From assembly GCA_021234155.1 (NCBI GenBank), contig JAJEKV010000051.1, positions 62,001 through 126,000 of the forward strand: a DNA stretch of 64,000 nucleotides, written 5' to 3'. A program made the translations under genes and the position numbers. The DNA comes from Isoetes taiwanensis. Its lineage: Eukaryota; Streptophyta; Lycopodiopsida; Isoetales; Isoetaceae. The notes below the pieces were generated by a model that worked only from the letters and a program-made list of their open reading frames with translations, ran no database searches and was not told the DNA's origin. Shown piece after piece: positions 54,190 to 64,000 of this stretch. Numbering within the stretch: the stretch's first letter is position 1; the number at the start of each line of letters is the position of its first letter.

Positions 54190-55660
54190 GTAATTGTTGA
54201 ATGCTTCGATCCAAACTTGCTTCGTTCTAATGGCTTGTAACAAGCTAGACATCGTGTGAGCGGGCATGCCAGAAGACACGAAATGGCAGTTCGACTGCGC
54301 AATTGCATCTAAAAGGCCAGAGTTACCCTATGACACATGGTTGAGAAGTATACGATCCATTAAATGCCCAGATTGCCGAGTACATACTATCTTTATACTA
54401 TAGCACTAGGCTGGGAGTGCATTGAGCAAAATGTCGACTAGTTGTTGTACCAAATTGAGTTTGGCTCTGTTGGATATAATAACTGGTCCCTAAAGTAAAT
54501 TGAATGCTTCGGACTCATGGGCAAGATCAAAATCCCATTCCGAGCTCTCGGATAACATGCCATTTCTGCATTGTGTCCCTACGTCAAGAAAGGGAAAATT
54601 TTGGAGGTTGGCACATTCGTGCGGTGCATGTCTATTTTTTCTTTCCGGGAGCATTTCATGGAACATGAGCTACCATTTCAATGGTAGAATTAACAGATGG
54701 AGTTGTTTTGATATCCCGATAATTAAACTCTACTATATTTGTGGGGTTTAGGTTTTGGCAAATTTTCCTTACACCGACCGAAAGTGCGCAAGTGTGGTTC
54801 GCTTCAAGGGCTCCCTATGCACTATTTCCAAACATGCCTCAAGGCATGGCTCGTAATAAGCCGACATCGTGGCGATCGGGCATTCCGTAAGCCACGTAAA
54901 TAACATTTCATCAAGCAGGTTGCATCCAAAAGGGGCTAGAGTTACTCGATGGCACATGTTTGAGGAGTAAATCGACCGACACCGCCTGAATTGCAAAGTA
55001 CATGTTGTTCTTTTGCTAACATAACACTAGGCTAGAAGTGCATTGAGCTTAAAGGTCAATCTTGTTATTTGTAGCAAAACGAAAGTTTGGTCTCATATCG
55101 TTGGTCTTTAGAGTATATTAGATGCTTGGACTCATGCACAAAGTCAAAACTCCCATTTCAGCTCGCTTAAAATGGTCGTAATTAGAGAGAACATGCCATT
55201 TTCCGCTGCTGTCCCTAAGGTTTAGGCAAAGGGGGAATTTGGGGTTGGTACATCCATGCAAAGGATGTCCATTTTTCCTTTTCACGGCATTTTCGACATG
55301 AGCTTACCATTTCAACGGTGGAATTAATAGATGGAGCTATATTGATATTCTCCATACTTAAACCCTACTAAATCTTAGGGTTGCCTTGGGCAGCCTTTCC
55401 CTCAAGACTCTAAAGTGGTTGAGAATCGCAGAGAAGGTCGGGTTCCTCGAGGGGTTTGAAGAGACCCCAAGAGGGAGAAGGAAAAAAAATCCTCCTGCAT
55501 TAATCGACCAAACATGCCCCGCTAAGTGCATGGCTTGTAAATAAGTCAAGGAACGCCTACGCCACATAACAAGGTCAATTAAGTAATGTAAATTATTAGA
55601 TTTCCTTGAGATCAAGCTTAGGTGCAACTCTTCCCTCGTGACGCATCAACAATGAGTTAT
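54190..55660 (+). repeat. Diverged direct repeat, about 650 bp, two copies plus a fragment
   Basis: Copy 1 about 54190-54750, copy 2 about 54835-55380, fragment about 55500-55650. Shared blocks in the same order: GACATCGTG, AAAAGG-CAGAGTTAC, GTGCATTGAGC, GACTCATG, ACATGCCATTT, TTGG-ACAT, ATGAGCTACCATTTCAA and AAACTCTACTA. The estimated identity is around 70 percent. No conserved frame in both copies, so an old non-coding duplication or transposon remnant. Confidence 0.75.
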
Positions 55661-56159
55661 ATAGAGTTCAAAATTTCATATGTATCTAGAAATGCAAGCT
55701 ATAATATATTATGAATCTGGATATCTTTGCAATGCCTTGAATGACCATTATGCCTATTATGAACAAGGCAAAAGACCATTGACTATACTAGAAGGAATGA
55801 TCCCATATGAACTTGTTACAAATCAGCCAAAATGAATAAAAAGGCCCTCATGTGCCTCTACAATAGACTTCCCCACCTGAAAGATAACATTGCCAAGCCA
55901 TTTGGAGTAAGTAAAGATTGCTATAAAGCACAAGTATAGATTTCAATTGTGAAATGGCAATGTATATGTCAAAATCAAGTTGCTAATCAAGTGCATGTAT
56001 TTGCCATCATGGAATCAGCGACTTAACACATTACATATACAAATAATCAAGTATCTCTAGCAACCAAGGCTTGCAAACTTCATCAACCTAAGACATCCAA
56101 TCCAAGCAACTCAAGCAAGAATGCTAGTCATTATCTTCAGAGAGACAACTCTATATTAA

Positions 56160-56890
56160 TGGGCTAAGACAGAAATTGGGCTATAGCGATAGTCAATACT
56201 ATCATCCGCTTGTTCTCGTTAAAATTAAAGCTACCAGTCATAAATCCATGCTCGCCAATGGTTATAGGTAAAGTATCACTGTGGTGTATCAAAACGTGCA
56301 TTTTGATCACATATTTGGCACCACCTTTGTGGTAGAACGGGTGGTGCATACCGGCTTTAGATTAAGGGGAGTGCGAATTCAGACGCTCTACATTTTGAAT
56401 TTTATGCCACAGTCATTGTCCAATCTTTTTAATTAAGAAATAATCACCTCTTTCTTCTCGCTTTTTGCCGCTTCTTGCCGCATTGAACCCTAATGAAATT
56501 AATTGAACGCTTAATTGCCATTACATCGTATGAAATCTCTCAAACAAGAGATTGTGCCCTACTAAGATCTAAAAGAAGCTTTGGGGGTGACAAAGTTCCA
56601 AATAAATTGCCATGTATTTTCCCTCAAATGTTTTGTTCAAACTAAGTACCGGCGCATATGTTTTCTGTACAGAAGAATCGGCAATGAACAAATACAAAGA
56701 GTTCCATGCAAATTTCATTAAAGAATTACAGGAAGCCACATACATGGGTGGAATGGCTCCTCGAACCTCGGGCGCGGCTTTATTATCCGTGATATAAAGG
56801 AAGGTCAAGTTAATTGGAAGAGCTTCTGGATTATTATAAAACTCCGGGGATGAGAAAGCAGAGACCGCTTCTTCTAGACCCAAGAGAAAG
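56160..56890 (-). pseudogene. Unrecognised coding-like fragments
   Basis: Two minus-strand frames with ordinary composition: 56569-56883 (GLEEAVSAFSSPEFYNNPEA, LPINLTFLYITDNKAAPEVR) and 56164-56349 (FYHKGGAKYVIKMHVLIHHS, ITIGEHGFMTGSFNF). They could be exons of one decayed gene. No family recognised. Confidence 0.3.
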
Positions 56891-57296
56891 CATAGGCAAA
56901 TCCAACCCGACGAGGAGGAGAAAATAGTAAAAGGACAGATGATGAAGATGATAGGGAAAAACCAAATCAGGTTCCCTCTGTAATCAATACATTCAATCTG
57001 AACTCACAACGTTCGGCAAAGCACAAATGTCACACCAAAAATACGCTACTGCGGTGTATGTTCAATTATTAGTCAGGTTACAAATGTAAAAATCTCTCAA
57101 GCTTGGATCTAGATTGTTTCACCAACACAGTAAAGGTAACATCAAATCCACTTCTGCCATAACTCATGCCCGCCACCACTCGCAATGCTTACCGGTGATG
57201 TCATGTTGTGTCTCTATAATGCCATCTCAGGGCATTTCGCGGTAATGGATGCCGTGAATGATGGGGATGAGGTATGTGTGGTGGTGGCGGCTGTTG

Positions 57297-57866
57297 GCAT
57301 CCACCATGTCCCACACCACACCCCACCATCTCCCACCACTACACTCTCTACCATCTCCCACCGCCACACTCCCACACCACACAATCTCACCACCACCTCA
57401 CACTCCACCACCACCACCACCACACTCCACCACCACCACCACACCTCCACCACCACCACACTCCACCACCACCACACCACACCACCGCACTCCACCATGT
57501 CCCACACCACAATCCACCACCACCACACACTCCACCACAACCACACCACACCCCACCACACCCCACACTCCACCACCACCACACCACACCACACCCCACC
57601 ACCACACCCCATCACCACACTCCACCATGTCCCACACCACACTCCACCACCACAACACCCCACCACCACCACCTCACTAAACCCCACCACCAACACACAC
57701 ACCACCACCACACACACACACCACCACCACCACCACCACACATCACCACCACCACCACCACCACACACACACCTCACCACCAATTTCACCACTACCACCA
57801 CCACACACATCACCACCACACCACCACCCCACCACCACCACACACACCACCACCACCACCACAAAT
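57297..57866 (+). repeat. (CCACCA)n tract
   Basis: Nearly only C and A on the plus strand, mainly CCACCA with CACACA and CCCCACC variants and a few CCATGTCCC interruptions that recur at irregular distance. Frames across it (His/Pro/Thr on plus, Val/Trp/Gly on minus) are composition artefacts. It is followed by GT-rich sequence (57868-57970), so the two strands switch here. Confidence 0.97.
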
Positions 57867-58355
57867 AAGTGTTGTGTGGTGTGTACTGTGGCAAAATGTA
57901 TGTTGTGTGGTGGTGTGTGGTATGTGGTGGTGTGTAGAGACTACCTTGTGTTGTGTGTGGTGTGTGTGATTGTGGTTTTCTAATGCGACGTAGTTTACTA
58001 TGTTAGGAGGCTTCATATATACGTAGTGCTTTGTTTTATGCATCATGGCAGATTTGTAAGGAATGGTTGGCTACAAATATCAGCTAGGTTTGATAGATGC
58101 AAGCAACGACAGGCAAACGAGGATAGGAAAAATGATATCAAAGAAAGATTGAGTTGATTGAGCATAAAGCATCGAAATTAGAGTTGATTTCAAGTAATAA
58201 AGATGGCAATCAATCATGACAAAGAAATACGAAAGCAACAGAGGGTGTTTGGGTTGTGTTAACCAAAGGATGAAGAGCTAAAATGGTACGTTGTTGTCTC
58301 GGGCTGAAACAATTAAATAAGGAATTACAGTAAACTCAAATTGAGCTAAAGGCAT

Positions 58356-58868
58356 GTGAAGACTTTCATCACTGGAGTCATACCAATGCAAAGATTTGAG
58401 ATTTTTTTCGACAGTAGTGGTCATGACACTCCCTTTAGATCCATACCCACGCTTCATGAGGCGCGTAAGAAGAGGGTGATGAAGGTTGTCCATTTCCGGT
58501 GGACGCTTGTCCGAAATGAGGGTAAAATGTCGCTGCCAGATAGCACGCACACCGTTATCACATTCCATGTCTATCAAGCACCATTTGAGGTAAATATTAT
58601 CATTCTAACCCTCGCCTAAAAGACCTCTATTGATTTTGAATTTGTTTTGCAGACACTCTGTGAACCTGTTGTGCCCCCAGCTTGTGCCTATTATTACACC
58701 GGTGACATGGTTTCGGCTTTTGGTGTTGAGTGGATGTTTACCATGTTGTCAGCTGTGTCTATCAATTTAGTGGTTTGCGTGAATTGCGTGAATTTGAGAC
58801 CAAGGATATCCACCGCTTATCCACTGACCAAAGTTGCGAGACCGCAAATATACCTCCCCAGCTTGTAA
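58356..58868 (+). CDS. Two candidate exons, unrecognised protein
   Basis: Exon 1 ends at 58587 (YQAPFE, then GTAAATATT donor) and contains RFEIFFDSSGHDTPFRSIPT and KVVHFRWTLVRNEGKMSLPD. A TTTTGCAG acceptor at 58645-58652 opens exon 2: TLCEPVVPPACAYYYTGDMV, ending with a stop at 58866. Phases are compatible. Family unknown; could be transposon-derived. Confidence 0.3.
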
Positions 58869-58869
58869 A

Positions 58870-61240
58870 TTCTAGAATTCACCCCATTTGATACTCCTAA
58901 GTCAATCTACCGCCGACTACAAGTGGAGACTCCAAAATGAAATTTGATAGTCAACTGAATGCGTACCGACAAGCAAGTACCATGCCACATACATGATTTA
59001 TTTTTGTATTTTCCGTGGTCTTCTCATATTTCAATTATGTTGCAGATAAAATGCTAGTGCAACTGAAGCCATCAACAAGAGATTCCTAGTGCATCCGGGA
59101 TGAAAATTAATTCCCTTGAGATTCATTCTCAGACGCGTGGTCCTTCACCGTAAAGTTTGGTAAATAACATGAGCCAAATGCTGACATGCGTGTGCCGGTT
59201 GACAAAGAAACCCTGATCCTCGACAAGATGCGATCGCCAACGAGTCCAATACAACTCAACCAAGAAAAACCAAGAGGTTAACAAATTCTCCTTGTTCCGG
59301 ATTTTAATGGGGTTTAGGCAAGTTTTATGACTTGAAAGAGAGAGGATCCCCGACGGCCGAAAGCCGTATGACCGCCCGTGAAATTAGAACAATCAAAAGT
59401 TAGCAGCCGGCCCGATTACGTGAGTTCTGTAATGGTGTTTTTCAAAATTTGAGATCGATTGTGGTCTTTCAAAGATATTGGAGAGTAATGTTGACTTGTT
59501 GATGAGAAAGCGTCATAGAATATAAGGCGCATTTCTTGGAATAGATGACTGCACCAACACAAAATTAAAAGTGGTTATTGCCAATTTTCCTTAAGGATCT
59601 GTCCAAAGTGTACCGTAAATTTTGGAGATACTGTGACAAACACATTGTTGATAGATGATAGCGTATATAAGGGTTCCGCCAACCAACCAACACAATGATA
59701 TGTCCAAATAGTTTTGTTCCCCGACAGTTGGATTCCACTTCTTTGAGCAACTCAAACCATGGTCGGAGGGACTTCCGGCCGCTAAAAGTGTGCCACCTAT
59801 GTGAAGGAACATCAAATGTGGGAACATGTGAGATTTTGAAGAGTCGCTAAGAATCAAAGTATTTAGAAAATGCTCGACAAGCATTTCTGCTAAATGAATC
59901 TTGTAAAACTCTTTGAAAGTCAATATAATGTGAAAAAAAATTCTATGATATAAAAGGTAATTTTTCAATTTAAAATATTTGAATGGATTGTGAGCAAATG
60001 TTCTCGCTGTGTGTTTAGAACTAGAGATGATAGAGTCAAGCAACCCCCTCATCATCTAAAGCCAAATACACACATCCGAAGTGGTACGAAATCCAATCGA
60101 CATTAAAATTTTGGAAGCCGAGCACGCTAGCTGGTTCAATGATCAATCGATCCTCCTCTTCTCAAGGTGATACTTTCATCCCATGCCATCCTCTATATCT
60201 CTTTGACCTCTTTTCACCTCCGACATTGTCCAAGGACACAAATAGTTACAAAACAAGGAAACATGTGAACTGATAAGTGCCGCGACATGTTTTGCCTCGC
60301 TGTGATGGACATCACCGACCTCGCTTTTCATTGTGTTACTGCTGTCTCGCATGTAGATATAAACTGTGTGGATATATCACTTTGATAGCTCGCTTCGTAC
60401 GGGCGAAGCGCATATATTGAGAGGTTAGCGCCAGTCATTGCATTTTATCAAGAAGACAATGACAACAACTTTGAGTGCGTGTTCCCCGAATTGCTCGACA
60501 CAATAATTTCTCAGCTTTTATAACCTCGTGATGTTGTGAAATTTCCGTAACGCTTCTTCAAAACCGATGGTCATTCATGTGGCCCTGCCAGATGTTCGCT
60601 TATGCACAAATTTGTGAGGGGGTATTTGAAAGGAGTGAATATATTGTTGCCTCGACCTAGTAAGTCAACTTAAATGCAATGTGAATACAAAACCAAACTC
60701 TCAAGTATTGACAAAGTGTGGTTAATCGCAGGTTGTGACATTTCTGTGACCGTGATCTAGTTGATGTTAGAGTGTCTATGCTTGAAGTTTTAAGATTGTA
60801 AATGGAATCGAGAGGAACATATATTGGAAAGTATGTAGGTGCATGAGTCACTCACACTTAAATCATCAGATATATCTTTCTTATGTACATAATTATATTG
60901 TAACCTCATCTACTCTAATGAAAAATTCATATTCAATTCATCTCACAAACAAAGGAATCAAGTAGTTTTAAGAATTCAAATCTTCAAAAGAAATCAAGAC
61001 AAACTCATTTTCACAAAATACACAAAATCCTCACATGAGTTCCAAAACTAGCGTAATGGTTTTACATTTCATCATCATCGTGTTAGAACTCGCAAATTCC
61101 GTAGTAAATTTCTCCTCATCTAAAGGAATCCCAAACCTGTATGGCGCGTCCTTCGCTTGACGTTGAGTTGGTGGCATGTGAAGTCCGGACAGCACAGATC
61201 CCAGGTTGTGAATACTATGCCTAAGGTGTCTTTATCAGAA
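58870..61240. other. No recognisable gene
   Basis: Short frames only on both strands. I found no splice-bounded exon, terminal repeat or RNA gene I could support. Confidence 0.5.
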
Positions 61241-61243
61241 AGA

Positions 61244-61525
61244 TCATAGCCGACAAGTTGATTCATACTCTTCCTTGTAATACATACCTTCTATGACACT
61301 ATCACCGCTAGATACCATGTTCCATTGAGTTGGAAGTCTTTCTCCACTATCCATTTTGGTTTTGTGCACATCAATCCAAAATTCAGAACCTCTATCATTC
61401 CCTTTCTGAGCAACGACAAAAGAAATTATCACCAACTCTAAGTGCCTCTCAAGTAACATCGTGGGATTGAGGAGAACAAGGATCTCAGCTGGATTTACGT
61501 AGTCCTCAATGTCATCAGCATGCAC
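61244..61525 (-). CDS. Unrecognised 93-residue frame
   Basis: Contains DIEDYVNPAEILVLLNPTML, GNDRGSEFWIDVHKTKMDSG and GDSVIEGMYYKEEYEST. Composition is protein-like with an acidic N-terminus, and the frame may extend upstream as an exon. It lies 1.2 kb downstream of the transposase-family relic at 62741 on the same strand, so it may be the last part of a decayed element. Confidence 0.3.
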   Translation of the reverse strand: MHADDIEDYVNPAEILVLLNPTMLLERHLELVIISFVVAQKGNDRGSEFWIDVHKTKMDSGERLPTQWNMVSSGDSVIEGMYYKEEYESTCRL

Positions 61526-62689
61526 ATTGGAGGATGGTACAATAACTTGAAGCTCTAATCATCAACGTAGTGCTTGTTCACACAACTGCCCCACACATGC
61601 CATCCAAGCAAAAGAGCTGCAGAAGCATGAAAGTTCCTCGTGTGCAAATCAAGTAATGGAGATTCAGATTGACGTATGTACACAATGGATCCGGGCTTAG
61701 TGTCCAAAAATCCTTTCTCAGACTTCATGCTTTCTTCTATCTATATCCTCCACCTTGACTCTTCAAAAAGAACCTTTTTATATTCTTTTCCTTCTTACTA
61801 GTTCTGCATGTGTTCACTCAATTCTGATGTTCCACAAGTAAAATCTCTTCCAACTTCTACCACTTCCAAGAGCATTACCCAATTTATGTTGTCAGATTTT
61901 AATTGTGCAAATTGTCTTAACCACCCTTCAACTCAGCTACATCAGTGGTTCACCTTCCTTCCGGTTGTGAACCAAAAAACTTCCACATCATATAGACATC
62001 GTTGTCGCTTCAGGTACCTAGCCACAAAGTAAAATGGTCTAGAAGCCTTTGAATTGAGATGCGCCGCACTATCCTAAAATACATAATGTCTCTTTGAACC
62101 CTTTCCTTTCTCGCTTCCGTGATATTTGTGGTGCTTCATGAAGCAAGGTTGCACTAACAAAGTATCGCGGTTCCCTATCATCTTATACATAGTAATGTGT
62201 TTCCTTTGATAACTTCATCTCGCCACCGAGTCATACCGATATGTTATTTTGAACCAAAATGGCACCGTTATTGACCCAAATAAGACGACCGCACTCCTCT
62301 TTCGTTCCTTGAATGTATAGTCAGAAAATCCACTACCGGTATATTACGTGACCGCCGGGAGAGATTCTTCCGTAAGCCCTTAAACCGCTTTGCCCGCCAT
62401 TGGTACTGAAATTATGCAAGGGGAAAGATTTTAGACGCCTTTCGCTTATCCAGAAGCTCCTTGGTTCTCGGCTCTCATTACATCGGCGAGTCAGCCTACC
62501 GTAACTCTAGACGCTGTTCCTTTTCTATAGTCAATGTACTCCCCATTTCACTTTCCTACCGCCATTTCCTCTTCCATGGACAGTCTGAACTTCTTTGATT
62601 CCACACGTACCACAATTTCAAGGATGCACGCCTCTGTGAAATCCTATCTAATTCAATTTTGGACACAACATAGATCTCCACAAGCTTCA

Positions 62690-62960
62690 GACGGTAATTT
62701 TATGCTGTGTGCCCTTCGTGATTGACTAAGTTCATGTGATCTACAACATCGCAGTAAGTGCAATTTTCTGATGTTTGGTTCTCATCCCATTGAGTCCATC
62801 CACTAGCATTTGCATCTCACGCAGTTGAATGCAACAGCAACTATTGAAGTCCTTCACTCTCACAACAAACTGTGGTTTTAGCTTCTCAAAAGTCGAAGAC
62901 AATCTTAATTTCGGATGTTGGTCCGTAAACCCTTGGAACAATAGCATCTACATGAAATGA
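62690..62960 (-). pseudogene. Diverged relative of the DDE transposase-like gene, exon 1
   Basis: Encodes FEKLKPQFVVRVKDFNSCCC and QLREMQMLVDGLNGMR. This aligns with FECLKPLFVRRLKDRETCMC and KMEFVRQALNRIRG of the gene at 8606-9085: same spacing, about one third identical by eye. An older, separate member of the family, not a copy made by the 17.8 kb duplication. The catalytic blocks were not found downstream. Confidence 0.5.
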
Positions 62961-63116
62961 ACACTAAACCGTTAGATGTGTATACCACACCAAACCATGC
63001 ACTATACTCATGCCTCACACTCATCATATTCACTGTAATCCAGCACCTTAGTGTCAGGCTATTACACACATTACTACTCCCACTATTACCATTCACTACA
63101 CACCATACACCAAATG

Positions 63117-63600
63117 GTGGAGTGTGGAGGGTGGTGGAGTGTGGTGGGTGTGTGGAGTGTGGTGGTGGGGGGGGTGGTGGTGGTGGAGTGTGTGGTGGTG
63201 GGGGGTGGTGGAGTGGTGTGGTGGTGGTGGGGGGGTGGTGGTGGTGGTGGAGTGTGGTGGAGTGGTGTGTGTGGTGGTGGTGGGGCGTGGTGGTGGTGGT
63301 GGTGGTGGTGGTGGGGGAGGGGGGGGGTGGTGGAGTGTGGTGAGTGGGTGGTGGTGTGTGGTGGTGGTGGGGGGTGGTGGTGGTGGTGGTGGTATGATGT
63401 GGTGTGGTGGTGGGGTGGTGGTCGGTGGTGTGTGGTGGTGGTGGAGGTGGTGGGGGGGTGTAGTGGTGGTGGTGGTGTTGTGGATTGTGGTGTGATGTGG
63501 TGGTGGTGGAGTGTGGTGGTGGTGGTGGAGGGGTGTGGCGTGATGTGGTGGGATGTGTGTGCATGTGGTGGTATGTGGGTGGTCGCAAAGATGTGGTGGT
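63117..63600 (+). repeat. (GGTGGT)n tract, inverted relative to 57297-57866
   Basis: Nearly only G and T: GGTGGT, GTGTGG and runs of G. It is the reverse-complement type of the tract at 57297-57866, 5.3 kb away. Frames across it are artefacts. Runs such as GGGGGGTGG have G-quadruplex potential. Confidence 0.97.
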
Positions 63601-63724
63601 AGTCTATGGTGGTGGGATAGATGGGGTGTGGTGGGTGAGGGGGTGAGGGGGAGAATAAATAAAATTGAATCCACACATATCATACATTAACATGCACACA
63701 CCCATGACACCATGGGATTACAAC

Positions 63725-63790
63725 GAACCCACACCACACCACACCACACACCACACCACACCATCACCTACACCACACATCACATCACAT
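63725..63790 (+). repeat. (CACAC)n tract
   Basis: CACACCACACC repeats shortly after the GT-rich tract, again on the opposite strand sense, as at 57866-57970. Confidence 0.9.
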
Positions 63791-63808
63791 CACTTTATCC
63801 TATTTCGT

Positions 63809-63820
63809 CTCTATATAAGC
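63809..63820 (+). promoter_or_regulatory. TATA-box candidate CTCTATATAAGC
   Basis: CTCTATATAAGC followed by a CT-rich, T/C start-like region. No coding sequence is visible in the remaining 180 bases of the window, so any gene would lie beyond its right edge. Confidence 0.3.
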
Positions 63821-64000
63821 AAATCAGCTTAGCCTCGCTTCCTTTTCATAAACACTTCAAATCAGACACCTCGACACAATTACATTCCTCTCTAATCATT
63901 AGAAAAGGATCCGGGTCCTAAATCCCTGCTCCTACGTCAAGCATGCTTCATTCCCACCCGCGCTAATTCTAACAAGTTCATTCCGCAACATGGTAGGAGG

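Noticed and set aside
57185-57969. Overlapping His/Pro/Thr frames and Val/Trp/Gly frames of over 200 residues
   Set aside because: A result of the CCACCA repeat: all three frames on both strands stay open. The same holds at 63051-63683.
58646-58868. Exon 2 frame as a membrane protein
   Set aside because: One moderately hydrophobic stretch (MLSAVSINLVVCVNCV) is too polar and isolated to support a membrane segment.
1-64000. LTR retrotransposons or integrated viral genes
   Set aside because: I found no reverse transcriptase, integrase or capsid motifs and no LTR pair; the recognised elements are DNA transposons and Helitrons.
1-64000. tRNA, rRNA or known snRNA genes
   Set aside because: No cloverleaf with a GGTTCGAATCC-type B box and no rRNA-like stretch seen by eye; a covariance search would be needed to exclude small ones.

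Overview
This window is nuclear DNA of a land plant, probably a vascular plant with a large, repeat-rich genome. The evidence is a complete 13-exon GH1 beta-glucosidase gene with plant-type GT-AG introns, a BAHD acyltransferase, AAACCCTAA-type leader motifs and dense transposable elements. Nothing is bacterial or organellar. I cannot name the species.

Layout. Positions 1-1312 are a truncated copy of a repeated block. 1313-8353 holds exon-like fragments of a RING-finger gene, a 1.5 kb polypurine tract ending near a clear Helitron 3' terminus (4113-4140), two minisatellites, and the 3' two thirds of a minus-strand DDE-type transposase-like gene. From about 8354 to 43968 the window is a direct tandem duplication of a 17.8 kb unit (8354-26157 and 26158-43968). 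The left edge cuts the transposase-like gene and the right edge cuts a plus-strand transposon protein of the DUF7869-like type. The internal junction fuses the two. Each unit carries, in order: transposase exon 1, three hairpins, an unrecognised region, an acidic exon, a Helitron-type Pif1 helicase fragment (minus), a polypurine tract, a minus-strand locus of several unrecognised exons ending in an FCP1/NIF-like phosphatase domain, a field of short palindromes built on CTCGACTCGCGAGTCGAG, an array of five foldbacks alternating with those palindromes, an AT-rich tract, and the DUF7869-like gene.

46.2-52.2 kb is the gene-bearing part: a second Helitron 3' terminus (46180-46207), the intact GH1 gene (minus, 46319-49413), its tandem-repeat upstream region interrupted by a 254 bp Tourist-like MITE with a TTA target duplication, and a BAHD acyltransferase with two frame breaks near its C-terminus. 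52.2-64 kb is mostly AT-rich or decayed repeat sequence, with a relic of a GH1 first exon, a diverged 0.65 kb direct repeat, an inverted pair of (CCACCA)n and (GGTGGT)n tracts, and a diverged relative of the transposase family.

Two cross-cutting observations matter most. First, the palindromes and the foldback array form a structured, apparently undescribed non-coding system whose stems show paired base changes. Second, differences between the two 17.8 kb units fall mostly on CAG/CTG sites, the plant CHG methylation context, in forms that do not look like deamination. This suggests consensus base-calling error, so many frameshifts inside the duplicated block may not be real.
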